Positions 43,750 to 53,148 of a stretch of DNA of 63,021 nt are shown in pieces. Numbering within the stretch: the stretch's first letter is position 1; every line of letters starts with the position of its first letter. The notes under the pieces are model-generated. The model worked only from the letters and a program-made list of their open reading frames with translations, did not search any database and had not been told where the DNA came from. This DNA is from Erysipelotrichaceae bacterium 7770_A6. GTDB taxonomy: Bacteria; Bacillota_I; Bacilli_A; Erysipelotrichales; Erysipelotrichaceae. A program made the position numbers and the translations under genes. The stretch is taken from assembly GCA_014610835.1 (NCBI GenBank), contig QQXM01000031.1:1-63021 (forward strand), written 5' to 3'.

Positions 43750-44001
43750 TTACTTCTTTTTCTTTTCGTCTTTTGCTTCCTTAGGTTTAACGCCCATGGA
43801 TTTCATAACCTGACGAACCTGTGCTTCACTTGGTTTTCTTCCCATCTGCATGAACATTGCACGAATCATCTTTTCGTTGATTGGCGGATTTTCTTCAATC
43901 TGCTTCTGGAAATAGTTTCTAGAAACAAAGAATGTAATCACTGCTGCAACAGCTGCACCAGCTACAAACCATAAAACACTTGACCAAAATGTACTCATCA
44001 T
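43750..44001 (-). CDS. YneF family (UPF0154) small membrane protein
   Basis: 83-residue protein with one N-terminal helix (SSVLWFVAGAAVAAVITFFV), then NYFQKQIEENPPINEKMIRAMFMQMGRKPSEAQVRQVM, the conserved UPF0154 core, and a Lys-rich tail. The family is widespread in Bacillota and Mollicutes; its function is not known to me. It follows aspS at 65 bp and is probably the last gene of the hisS-aspS transcript. Confidence 0.9.
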   Translation of the reverse strand: MMSTFWSSVLWFVAGAAVAAVITFFVSRNYFQKQIEENPPINEKMIRAMFMQMGRKPSEAQVRQVMKSMGVKPKEAKDEKKKK

Positions 44002-44066
44002 TAATACCTACCTTTTTAAACGTCACTAAGCATTATATCAAATAAGAATGAGATTTCCTATATGAT

Positions 44067-45830
44067 TCATTCAGAATCTTTTTTAGAAACTTCAATTCCT
44101 AATACAGACAACTGTTCAGGATCAACATTCCCAGGTGCATCAGACATGAGATCTAATGAAGAGTTTGTTGTTGGGAATGCTACAACATCACGAATATTGT
44201 CTGTTCCAGCAAGTACCATTGTTAATCTTTCTAGACCAATACCAACACCGCCATGTGGAGGAGTACCAAACTTGAATGCATCTAAGAAGAAGCCAAATCT
44301 TTCCTTTGCCTTTTCCATAGATAATCCAATTGCTTCAAATACCTTCTCCTGAAGATCCTGATCATGAATACGAATTGAACCAGATAATAATTCATATCCG
44401 TTTAATACTAAGTCATATGCTCTAGAAGATACATGCTCTGGATCAGAGAATAGCTTATCAATATCTTCTTCCTTAGGTGCAGTAAATGGATGATGTGCAG
44501 CTACCCATCTGTTTTCTTCTTCAGAATATTCAAACATTGGAAAGTCTGTTACCCACAAGAACTTATAGCATTCACCAGTTGGAATGAGATCTAATTCATG
44601 TGCAAGCTTGACTCTTAAAGCACCAAGAGAAGATTCAACGATACGATTGTTATCTGCAATGATAAGAACAAGATCACCATCTTTCATGTCTAATCTTTCA
44701 ACAACTGCATTCTTTTCTTCTTCACTTAATGGCTTCACAATAGAACCTGACAGTTCTCCATTTGCCATCTTCAGATATGCAAGTGCTTTTGCCTTGAATC
44801 CGTGTTTTACAAATTCCTGCAGCTTGTCTAATCCCTTACGAGAATACTTATCCTGTGCATTCTCAAACTTTAATGCACCAATCATTCCTCTTGTATCTTC
44901 TACAACATTTTTAAATACAGCAAATTCTGTATTCTTGAACAAATCTGTAATATCCTGAATTTCATTTCCAAATCTTAAATCTGGTTTATCAGAACCATAT
45001 CTCCTCATACATTCTTCCCAAGGAAGACGTACAAAATGATCTTCTAAGTCATAGTTCTTTGTTTCTTTGAAGATATTCTTCATTAGATTTTCAACAATAC
45101 CGAAAATTGTATCTTCATCACCAAAACTCATTTCAATATCAATCTGTGTAAATTCTGGCTGACGGTCTGCTCTTAAATCTTCATCTCTAAAGCATCTTGC
45201 AATCTGGAAATACTTCTCCATACCGCCAATCATACATAGCTGCTTGTAGATCTGTGGAGATTGAGGAAGTGCCCAGAAATGACCATTGTAGATTCTTGAT
45301 GGTACAAGGTAGTCTCTTGCACCTTCTGGTGTACTCTTTGCCAGAATTGGTGTTTCAATTTCAATGAAACCTTCCTGATCAAGAACTCTTCTAGCAACCA
45401 TACAGATCTTATGTCTTAAGATCAGATTCTTTTGAATTGTTGCTCTTCTAAGATCAAGATAACGATACTTCAATCTTGTGTCTTCATTTGTTGTGGAATT
45501 TTCAGATAGATCAATTGGAAGAACATCAGAGCTGTTAACAATTACAACATCTTCTGCATGCACTTCAATTTCACCAGTTGCCATCTTAGGGTTTGCATCC
45601 TTACGTAACTGTACTGTACCTGTTACCTGTAAAATATATTCATTACGAACATCTTTTACCTTTTCAGCCATTGTTTCATCAAATGTTACCTGTACAATGC
45701 CGCTGCGATCTCTTAGATCAATAAATACTAATGATCCAAGATTTCTTCTTTTTGCTACCCATCCAATCAAAGTTACTTTTTCGCCAGCATTTGCTGCACG
45801 TAAAGTTCCATTTTCATGTGTTCTTTTCAT
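44067..45830 (-). CDS. aspS: Aspartyl-tRNA synthetase
   Basis: Class II synthetase charging tRNA-Asp. The 587-residue bacterial-type enzyme has an N-terminal OB anticodon domain (VTLIGWVAKRRNLGSLVFIDLRDRSGIVQ), motif 2 around FRDEDLRADRQPEFTQIDIE, the bacterial GAD insertion (about 280-410) and motif 3 GGVGIGLERLTM. The start overlaps the hisS stop by one base. It is controlled through the upstream T-box leader. Confidence 0.98.
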   Translation of the reverse strand: MKRTHENGTLRAANAGEKVTLIGWVAKRRNLGSLVFIDLRDRSGIVQVTFDETMAEKVKDVRNEYILQVTGTVQLRKDANPKMATGEIEVHAEDVVIVNSSDVLPIDLSENSTTNEDTRLKYRYLDLRRATIQKNLILRHKICMVARRVLDQEGFIEIETPILAKSTPEGARDYLVPSRIYNGHFWALPQSPQIYKQLCMIGGMEKYFQIARCFRDEDLRADRQPEFTQIDIEMSFGDEDTIFGIVENLMKNIFKETKNYDLEDHFVRLPWEECMRRYGSDKPDLRFGNEIQDITDLFKNTEFAVFKNVVEDTRGMIGALKFENAQDKYSRKGLDKLQEFVKHGFKAKALAYLKMANGELSGSIVKPLSEEEKNAVVERLDMKDGDLVLIIADNNRIVESSLGALRVKLAHELDLIPTGECYKFLWVTDFPMFEYSEEENRWVAAHHPFTAPKEEDIDKLFSDPEHVSSRAYDLVLNGYELLSGSIRIHDQDLQEKVFEAIGLSMEKAKERFGFFLDAFKFGTPPHGGVGIGLERLTMVLAGTDNIRDVVAFPTTNSSLDLMSDAPGNVDPEQLSVLGIEVSKKDSE

Positions 45831-47095
45831 TACTTGTTACCTTCCCATTTTCCAATCGTTTCAATCAATTCTTCTTTCTTGATTGTGATTTGTTCTTCGC
45901 CACTCTTCTTGACATTACATGTTCCATTAGCAACTTCTTCTTCACCAATGATGACAATGTATTTTGCCTTCTTTCGATCTGCAGATTTAAACTGTGCTTT
46001 TAAGCCACGTTTTACAAGGTTTCCTTCTGCAACGTATCCTTCATGTCTTAACATCTGTGTATATGTTAGAACAGCATCATTCACATCACCAAGGCCAATG
46101 ACATAGGCATCTAGATCATCTGTATGACCAAAATCATGTCCTTCTTCTCTTGCTAAGGAAATCAATCTTTCCAGGCCAATCGCAAAGCCAATACCACTCA
46201 TCTGTGGTCCACCATAGTATTCAACAAAGTGATCATATCTGCCACCTGCGAAAATTGTTGCCTGTGATCCTGATTCTGGACGTGTTGATACAACTTCAAA
46301 TACTGTATGTGTATAGTAGTCTAGACCTCTGACAAGTCTTTCATCGATTTCATATGGAATACCTAGTGCATCCAATGCTTTCAGTACACGTGCAAAATAT
46401 TCTTTACTTTCATCATTGAGGTATTCACTTAATGATGGTGCCTGTTTCATACAGTCAAGATCATGGTCAACTTTACAGTCAAGAATTCTTAATGGATTCT
46501 GTTCAAATCTTCTATGGCAGTCAGAGCACAATTCATCTAAATGCGGTTCAAAATGCTTCTTTAAAGCTTCTCTATATGCACTTCTAGAATCATCATCTCC
46601 CAATGTGTTGATCAATACCTTAACAGAAGAAATACCCATCTTCTTAACAATGTCATAGCCTAGTGCAATTGTTTCCGCATCTAATTCAGGAGACTTCGCA
46701 CCAATATTTTCTACACCAAACTGTGTGAATTGACGCTGTCTTCCCTTCTGTGGACGTTCATGTCTGAACATTGCTCCACAATAATAGAATCTAGCAGGAA
46801 GTTCCATAGATCCATATAGCTTATGCTGATCAAATGCACGAATGACACCAGCTGTTCCTTCTGGTCTCAATGTATAGGAATCACTTCCCATCTGAAATGT
46901 ATACATTTCCTTATTTACCATATCAGAGGAATCGTTTTCTCTTTTGAATACATTTGTACTTTCAAAATATGGTGTACGGATTTCCTGATAACGGTATACT
47001 CTTGTTACTTCTTTGATGACATCTTCAACATCATGCCAGGCATTCATCTCTTCTGGTAAAATGTCGTATGTTCCTCTAGGTGTCTGATAGTTCAT
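45830..47095 (-). CDS. hisS: Histidyl-tRNA synthetase
   Basis: Class II synthetase charging tRNA-His, 421 residues. Visible are TPRGTYDILPEE at the start, TLRPEGTAGVIRA (motif 2 side), MFRHERPQKGRQRQFTQFGVE, the histidine-binding LVRGLDYYTHTVFEV and motif 3 SGIGFAIGLERLI. AAAGGAGG lies 6 nt before the ATG, directly after the T-box terminator. hisS and aspS form the regulated operon. Confidence 0.98.
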   Translation of the reverse strand: MNYQTPRGTYDILPEEMNAWHDVEDVIKEVTRVYRYQEIRTPYFESTNVFKRENDSSDMVNKEMYTFQMGSDSYTLRPEGTAGVIRAFDQHKLYGSMELPARFYYCGAMFRHERPQKGRQRQFTQFGVENIGAKSPELDAETIALGYDIVKKMGISSVKVLINTLGDDDSRSAYREALKKHFEPHLDELCSDCHRRFEQNPLRILDCKVDHDLDCMKQAPSLSEYLNDESKEYFARVLKALDALGIPYEIDERLVRGLDYYTHTVFEVVSTRPESGSQATIFAGGRYDHFVEYYGGPQMSGIGFAIGLERLISLAREEGHDFGHTDDLDAYVIGLGDVNDAVLTYTQMLRHEGYVAEGNLVKRGLKAQFKSADRKKAKYIVIIGEEEVANGTCNVKKSGEEQITIKKEELIETIGKWEGNK

Positions 47096-47100
47096 ATTAA

Positions 47101-47351
47101 CCTCCTTTATATAAACAAAAAACGCCCTTTACACAAAAGGACGCTCATAGCGCGGTACCACCTTTATTCACATCTAACTCATTAGATGCACACTTCATTA
47201 CCTTAACGCGGTTAACGAATATTCCTACTCATCTTTCAGAATATCTTCTCCAGAGTGTCTTTTCTTATTGATTTCATTCAATGCTTTCACCTGATCATTG
47301 TCTCTAAAAATGAATCTTTAAGAATTTCTCTTTCATCGAAATTGCATTAGC
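47101..47351 (-). ncRNA. T-box leader (tRNA-sensing riboswitch) of hisS-aspS
   Basis: The minus-strand leader of about 245 nt contains the conserved T-box AAAGGTGGTACCGCG (47165-47151), whose bases pair with the free 3' end of uncharged tRNA. A terminator follows: CGTCCTTT and AAAGGGCG (47143-47123) with TTTTTT. Upstream are the stem I 5' element CGATGAAAGAGAAA, the stem I 3' side GAAAAGACACTCTGGAG, and a stem III hairpin CATCTAA/TTAGATG just before the T-box. The specifier region reads GACAC (47259-47255): Asp GAC and His CAC overlap. GAC is followed by A and then CTCT pairing with AGAG, the usual geometry, so GAC is favoured. Confidence 0.92.
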
Positions 47352-47380
47352 ATTATAAACTTCTTTTCTATAATAAACAA
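47352..47380 (-). promoter_or_regulatory. Promoter of the T-box leader
   Basis: TTGTTT (47380-47375), a 17-bp spacer and a perfect TATAAT (47357-47352) lie just after the rel stop codon. Transcription should start near 47345. Confidence 0.7.
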
Positions 47381-47385
47381 GTGAA

Positions 47386-49602
47386 TTAGTGGAAGCCTCG
47401 ATCAACATCCACAACAGATTCCACTTTTCTAATATTTGCAATCAATGTATTTAAATGTTCCACATCATGCACACGTACAGTCAGCTTTAATGTTGAAATC
47501 AACAGCTCATGATTGACATCAGCATTGATTTTATCAATTGGTGCTTTAAATTGAGAAATGACTGTTAGTATATCTGTTACAAGAAATGCACGGTCTCGTG
47601 CAGTAATCACAATTTCAGAGTCATATGTACGTGTTGGATCTCCTGCATCCCACATGACATCAATCAATCTTGCATTTGCAGAATGAATATTCGGACACAT
47701 TGCACGATGCACTTTAACACCTTCTCCTTTGGTAATAAAGCCTTTGATTTCATCTCCATATACAGGTAGACAACATTGTGCAATACTCATTCTCATGGAT
47801 TCAATGCCTGGAACAATAATACCTGTTTTTGTATTTGCTTTTTTACTTATATCACGATTTGTAATACGAGAAATTGCCTGTTCTTCAAAGTCTGTAACGC
47901 GTGCTTTCTGACGTGTCAGTTTTTCAGTAACGACTGTTGGGTTAATGGATTTCACTGCGATTCCATACATGAAATCAACGTAAGTGCCAACCTGGAAATC
48001 ATGATAAATTGCTTCCAGGTGTTTTTTATCCATGTATTCTTTTGCATCAAATCCACGTTTTATTAACTCTTCTCTTAACAGTTTTTCACCAAGATCAACA
48101 AGTTCAGATCGTTTTTCCGTTTCTTTTTTCTGCAGGAAATTACGGATCTTATTTCTTGCCTGATTTGTTTTAACAAACTGCAGCCAGTCTTCACTTGGTT
48201 CTGTTCCTTTTCTTGTCTTGATTTCAATGACATCCCCTGTATGTAATTCTGTATTTAAAGGAACCATGACACCATTGACAACTGCACCAACACAAGTATG
48301 TCCAACATCTGTATGAACACGGTATGCAAAGTCAATTGGTGTAGCTCCACTAGGAAGATCAATGACTCTACCCATTGGCGTCATCACATAGACATTTGCT
48401 TCAAATACATCGTGCTGTAATGTTGCCATGTATTCACTTGCAGATTCAGAAGCACTTTCTTCTTCTGAATACAATGCAAAGTTTTTAAACCAGCCAAGTT
48501 TTTCTTCAATCTGCTTCTGTTCAATCTTTGGATTATAATTTGACCCTTCTTTATATCTCCAGTGTGCCGCAACACCGTTTTCAGCAATGCTGTCCATTTC
48601 TTCTGTACGAATCTGTACTTCAAAGATTTTCCCATCATCACCAATAATTGTTGTATGCAATGACTGATACATGTTTGGTTTAGGCATTGCAATATAATCT
48701 TTGAGTCTTCCTGGAATTGGCTTGTATTTTGCGTGAATGTAGCCAAGAATTTCATAACAGTTTAGTTCCGACTGTGTAACGATACGAATCGCAAGAAGAT
48801 CCAGAATCTGATCAAAACGCTTATGTTTTTTGATCATTTTATTGTAAATAGAATATAGATGCTTGCTTCTGCCAAAAATTCTAAACTGCAGATGGTTCTC
48901 ATTCAACATTTCAGTGATTTCAGAAATCATATGAGAAACCGCAGCATCTCTTTCTGTCTTTTTCGCTTCTACTAAACTTGCGATATGATGATACTCTTCA
49001 CGATTCAAATAATAAAAGCAAAGATCTTCTAATTCATTTTTGATTGCACTGATACCTAAACGATGGGCAATAGGTGCATAGACATCTAATGTTTCTGCCG
49101 CAATACGTTTCTGACTTGCTTCTGGCTGATACTGTAATGTTCTCATGTTATGAAGTCGGTCACACAGCTTTACAAGAATGACACGTACGTCCTTTGCCAT
49201 CGCAATAAAGATTTTTCTATGATTGGCTGCCTGATATTCAGGATCATCTTTTCCTTTAAAGCGTAATGTACCAATTTTAGTAACTGCTTCTACGATATCT
49301 GCAATTTCTTCATCAAATTCTTCACAAAGTTCATCTCTTGAAATACCACAGTCTTCAATGACATCATGCAGAAAGCCAGCTGCTACTGTTTTAGGGCCAC
49401 ACTTCAAAGTAGCAAGGATATAGGCAACATTAATTAAATGAACAAGATATGGTTCTCCAGAACGACGAAACTGCCCAGCATGTTTTTCACTGGCATAATT
49501 CGCTGCATGTTCAACGATTTGAATGTTTTCTTCATTATGAATATATGTTCTGACTTCTTTTAGAACATCATTAATTCCAATATCTTTGTTCTTTTCTTTC
49601 AT
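47386..49602 (-). CDS. Bifunctional (p)ppGpp synthetase/hydrolase Rel
   Basis: Makes and degrades the stringent-response alarmones. In 738 residues come the HD hydrolase domain (about 25-180: HLINVAYILATLK, FLHDVIEDCG, CDRLHNMRTL), the synthetase domain (about 220-340: FDQILDLLAIRI, GRLKDYIAMPKPNMYQSLHT), a TGS domain (VYVMTPMGRVIDLPSGATPIDFAY) and C-terminal zinc-finger and ACT domains. Both active sites appear intact. The ATG at 49602 has GGGGAGG 6 nt before it; an earlier in-frame Met would read through the apt terminator. Bacillus has the same apt-rel order. Confidence 0.96.
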   Translation of the reverse strand: MKEKNKDIGINDVLKEVRTYIHNEENIQIVEHAANYASEKHAGQFRRSGEPYLVHLINVAYILATLKCGPKTVAAGFLHDVIEDCGISRDELCEEFDEEIADIVEAVTKIGTLRFKGKDDPEYQAANHRKIFIAMAKDVRVILVKLCDRLHNMRTLQYQPEASQKRIAAETLDVYAPIAHRLGISAIKNELEDLCFYYLNREEYHHIASLVEAKKTERDAAVSHMISEITEMLNENHLQFRIFGRSKHLYSIYNKMIKKHKRFDQILDLLAIRIVTQSELNCYEILGYIHAKYKPIPGRLKDYIAMPKPNMYQSLHTTIIGDDGKIFEVQIRTEEMDSIAENGVAAHWRYKEGSNYNPKIEQKQIEEKLGWFKNFALYSEEESASESASEYMATLQHDVFEANVYVMTPMGRVIDLPSGATPIDFAYRVHTDVGHTCVGAVVNGVMVPLNTELHTGDVIEIKTRKGTEPSEDWLQFVKTNQARNKIRNFLQKKETEKRSELVDLGEKLLREELIKRGFDAKEYMDKKHLEAIYHDFQVGTYVDFMYGIAVKSINPTVVTEKLTRQKARVTDFEEQAISRITNRDISKKANTKTGIIVPGIESMRMSIAQCCLPVYGDEIKGFITKGEGVKVHRAMCPNIHSANARLIDVMWDAGDPTRTYDSEIVITARDRAFLVTDILTVISQFKAPIDKINADVNHELLISTLKLTVRVHDVEHLNTLIANIRKVESVVDVDRGFH

Positions 49603-49621
49603 GTTAACCTCCCCTCTTGAT

Positions 49622-49650
49622 AAAAATCGAAGAATCACTCTTCGATTTTT
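49622..49650. terminator. Bidirectional hairpin between apt and rel
   Basis: AAAAATCGAAGA and TCTTCGATTTTT form a perfect 12-bp stem around five bases, with T runs on both strands. It lies 20 bp before the rel start codon, so rel must use read-through or a promoter further up. Confidence 0.75.
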
Positions 49651-49670
49651 ACTTATTAAGCATGATAAAA

Positions 49671-50204
49671 TCAATTGTCACTAAGATTTAAAATACTATA
49701 GACATCGTAGTCTTTTAAAGTACCACGGCCATCCATGCCATTGCCATATAATTCAATGACAAATGCACATCCAACTACTTTCCCACCAAGTTTTTCAACC
49801 ATTTTTGCACTTGCTTCTGCAGTACCGCCTGTAGCAAGCAAATCATCAATGATCAATACTTTATCGCCTGCTTCAATTGCATCCTTATGCATGCAAACTT
49901 CATTGGAACCATATTCAAGATCATATTTTTCACTGACTGTTTCGCGAGGAAGTTTACCAGGTTTTCTAACTGGAACAAATCCAAGAGAAAGTTCAGCAGC
50001 TACTGGACATCCAAACCAGAATCCTCTTGCTTCTGGTCCAGCAATCTTTGTTGCGCCAACTTTTTTAGCATAGTCACAGAATAAACGAATTGTTTCTTTG
50101 TATGCTTCTGGGTTAGATAGAATTGGTGTAACATCTCTAAACAAAATTCCTTCTTTTGGAAATCCTGGAATGGATGCAATATAGTTTTCTAGATTTAATG
50201 ACAT
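49671..50204 (-). CDS. apt: Adenine phosphoribosyltransferase
   Basis: Salvages adenine to AMP with PRPP. The 177 residues begin MSLNLENYIASIPGFPKEGILFRDVTP and contain the PRPP motif VLIIDDLLATGGTAEAS and GPEARGFWFGCPVA, all typical. The ATG at 50204 follows TTTGGAGG at 7 nt; an in-frame Met at 50249 would read into recJ. It is the last gene of the HAD-murL-murD-recJ-apt operon. Confidence 0.97.
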   Translation of the reverse strand: MSLNLENYIASIPGFPKEGILFRDVTPILSNPEAYKETIRLFCDYAKKVGATKIAGPEARGFWFGCPVAAELSLGFVPVRKPGKLPRETVSEKYDLEYGSNEVCMHKDAIEAGDKVLIIDDLLATGGTAEASAKMVEKLGGKVVGCAFVIELYGNGMDGRGTLKDYDVYSILNLSDN

Positions 50205-50245
50205 ATTTTTCCTCCAAATTTGTAAAATAATATAGATATTATATC

Positions 50246-51848
50246 TCAATGTAATATTTCTTCCACTATCATCTGTAAAGAAATTTTTCCACGGAAACGA
50301 TTTATTTGTAGTTTTCCGATAAATCCATTTACATTTTCTGGTGTCGAAATACCTTTTCGCTTATATACAATTGCATCTAATACATTATTTTTTAACTGTA
50401 TTTCATAGCGAATTGTTTTTGGTGTTTCTTTTTGAGAAATCACAGAAACATCTTTCAATGCAAATAATGGTTCTATCATCGTTCTTGGATATGGTGAGAG
50501 TTTTGATAAATCAACAACGGTATCAAAACTCACATCGTCTTCTGAAAGAAGAATGGCTTTTTTCTTTTCTTGTGTAAAGTGGATTTGCTGATGCTGCAGC
50601 TTATAGCTGATGTTCTTTCAATACAGTCAAGTCTTCTTCCTTAATAGAAATTCCAACTGCCTGCTCATGACCGCCAAACGCAACCTTCTGATCAAAGTCA
50701 GAAAGAAAATCAAAAAGATTAAATCCTGGAACACTTCTGCCGCTGCCTTTGATCAATGTATTGCTTTTGGATAGAACAAGAAATGGTTTATGGTACGTAT
50801 TCGCAAGTCTTCCCGCAACCAGTCCACAAATACCTTCATGAAATGTTGGACTGTAAATAATCTGAATCAAAGAATCATCAATCATTTTTTCAGCACTTCT
50901 ATTTTCAATTTCTGATAATTCTTTTCTTTTTTCGTTGACAGTATTCAACTGTGCAGAGTAGGAAGCAATCACATTATCATCTTTGGATAAGAGAAATGGA
51001 ACCAATGTATTCACATTTGAAATATCATTCATTCTTCCTACCGCATTCAATTTTGGAACAATATTAAATGCAATTGCAGTTTCATCAACAGAAGAATAAT
51101 ACGGCAGTAAAGAACGTAAAGACTTTACTCTGCCTTGTTTCATAATAGAAATACCTTTTTTGATCAGCTTGCGTGTTTCTTTCCACTCAGGCATCACATC
51201 TCCAATCAAAGCAACACTGCATAAGGCAACAAGCTCATCAAATTCACTGCCTGTACCAATCAGATTTCTGCTGATTTCCAATGCAACCCCAGCGCCAGAA
51301 AGATATGAAAATTCACTTTCCATATAGTCAGGATGTACAACAATATCTGCTTCAACTTCTTCTTCAATTTCATGATGATCAGTTACAATCACAAACATCC
51401 CAAGCTGTTTAGCTTTCTGTAAAGCATCATGTGCCTTGACACCATTATCTACGGTCAAGATAACAGAATATCCTTTCTGGTATGCAAGTTCTACTGTTTT
51501 CGCATTTAAGCCATAGCCTTCTTTAAAACGATCTGGAATATAGTATCCATTTTCTATTCCAAATACATCTAATGTGCGTTTCATAATTGCTGTTGAACAT
51601 ATGCCATCTGCATCATAGTCCCCACCAACAAACACTTTTTCATGATTATTTTTTGCTTCTATCAGTCGTGCACAAGCTTTTAATACGCAATCTGCTTTAG
51701 ATACAGAAAGATGATCATCTGAAGAAAGAAGATCATAGATCAATGCATCATCCATATTGGATGCGGCAATCAGCTTTCCACTCAATTTACCTACATTCCA
51801 TTTTTCTACAATTTCTTTTTCATCGACGGTAATGAGTTCATGATCCAT
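50246..51848 (-). pseudogene. recJ: Single-stranded-DNA exonuclease RecJ, frameshifted
   Basis: 5'-3' ssDNA exonuclease of recombination and mismatch repair. The first frame (51848-50601) covers the DHH part (VGGDYDADGICS, LTVDNGVKAHD, VTDHHEI), the DHHA1 part and KVAFGGHEQAVGISI, then stops after KEEDLTVLKEHQL. The C-terminal OB-like part continues one base later in another frame down to 50246 (SYKLQHQQIHFTQEKKKAIL onward). The frame change must lie between 50617 and 50601; one extra base, for example in GAAAG, explains it. Joined, the product is about 533 residues. The ATG at 51848 overlaps the murD end by 11 bp. It may be a sequencing error. Confidence 0.85.
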
Positions 51849-53148
51849 GCAATGCCAGCTCCTCAAATATACGGCCTCTTTCTTCAAAATTTTTAAAGTG
51901 ATCATAGGAACTTGCCGCTGGAGATAATACAACGCTGTGTCCTTGACGACAAATCTGTTTTGCTAAAGAAACGGCTTCTTCAAGATTTTCTACTTCAAAA
52001 AGACCTTCTCTATCGAATCCTTTTTCTTTCATTTCATGATGGATTCTTTTTCCTGTTGCATACATAAAGATGACTTTGATGTCTTTTTTCTCATTAAAGT
52101 AAGCTTCCAGCTCATTATATTCAATCCCACGATCCATTCCACCGACAAGTACAACATCTGCATCATCAATCGACTGCAGTGCCTGAATACATGCCTGACC
52201 AATTGTGGAAATAGAATCGTTGATATAGCGAATACCATCCTTTGTACCAATATTTTCTAGACGATGATGTAAAGGATGGAATTTATTACAGGCATCTAAA
52301 ACCTGCTGTTCACTGATTCCGAGTACATCCGCAATATACCATGCGACTGCTAAATTCTGATAGTTATGCTGACCAATCAATGAGCAGTGATCTACAGTGA
52401 GTATTTTTTGTGGAATATGCAGTTCTTTTCCATCTGCATAGATATCTTTTCCAATCAATACTGGTTTTACAGGTGCTTTTTCAATATAGCCATATTGATC
52501 CAGCATTGTATGCATGATTGCAATATCTCCTGCATGCATATTTTTGATGTTATTAAACTTTGCATCTCCATATTTCTTGAAAGATCCATAGTGATCTAAA
52601 TGTTCTTCAAAGAGATTTAAATATACACCGATATGAGGAGAATATGGACAATACTCTAGCTGGTGACAAGATATTTCAAAAGCTGCATATGCACCTTTTT
52701 CCATTTCTTCAATTGCATCAAAACATGCAACACCAATGTTGCCAACAAGTACAGTTGGATACTTTTCACGCAGTAATTCCGCAACAAGAGATGTTGTTGT
52801 GGATTTTCCTTTTGTTCCTGTTACGCCAATTGTTTTTGAAGCATAATGCTTTAAAAACAATTGTGCTTCTCCACTGATATTGTCTAAAGACTGTCCTTCA
52901 GGCACAACAATTCCAGGTGCTTTCATCACTAGATTAAACTTAGAAAAATCACAATCTTTGTCACTCAAACAAATAGTATGTTCCGTTGTTTCTTTCGCAG
53001 TAGCCAATCCTTTTCCACCATCCGCAATTGTAATTTCCATATCTGGAAATAAAGAACGAATCAAACGGTACGTTGCTTTCCCTTCAATTCCATATCCCCA
53101 GATACATATATTTTTTCCTTCAAATTCTTGTTTCCATGTTTCTAACAT
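51838..53148 (-). CDS. murD: UDP-N-acetylmuramoyl-L-alanine:glutamate ligase MurD
   Basis: Mur ligase that adds glutamate to UDP-MurNAc-L-Ala. In 436 residues it shows an N-terminal Rossmann domain (ICIWGYGIEGKATYRLI), the ATP loop IGVTGTKGKSTTTSLV, the FEISCHQLE and LNLFEEHLDHYG metal region and the C-terminal domain with INDSISTIGQACIQAL and VLVGGMDRG. The start overlaps the stop of the MurL-like gene by one base (TAATG). That coupling suggests this MurD may accept L-Glu, as MurD2 of Xanthomonas does, with the epimerase then inverting it. Substrate choice is inference. Confidence 0.93.
   Translation of the reverse strand: MLETWKQEFEGKNICIWGYGIEGKATYRLIRSLFPDMEITIADGGKGLATAKETTEHTICLSDKDCDFSKFNLVMKAPGIVVPEGQSLDNISGEAQLFLKHYASKTIGVTGTKGKSTTTSLVAELLREKYPTVLVGNIGVACFDAIEEMEKGAYAAFEISCHQLEYCPYSPHIGVYLNLFEEHLDHYGSFKKYGDAKFNNIKNMHAGDIAIMHTMLDQYGYIEKAPVKPVLIGKDIYADGKELHIPQKILTVDHCSLIGQHNYQNLAVAWYIADVLGISEQQVLDACNKFHPLHHRLENIGTKDGIRYINDSISTIGQACIQALQSIDDADVVLVGGMDRGIEYNELEAYFNEKKDIKVIFMYATGKRIHHEMKEKGFDREGLFEVENLEEAVSLAKQICRQGHSVVLSPAASSYDHFKNFEERGRIFEELALHGS

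Noticed and set aside
50601-50620. Programmed +1 frameshifting in recJ, like prfB
   Set aside because: The frame change point reads CAG CTA TAA with no CTT-TGA type shift site or internal Shine-Dalgarno sequence at the right distance, and RecJ is not known to use recoding. A plain indel is simpler.
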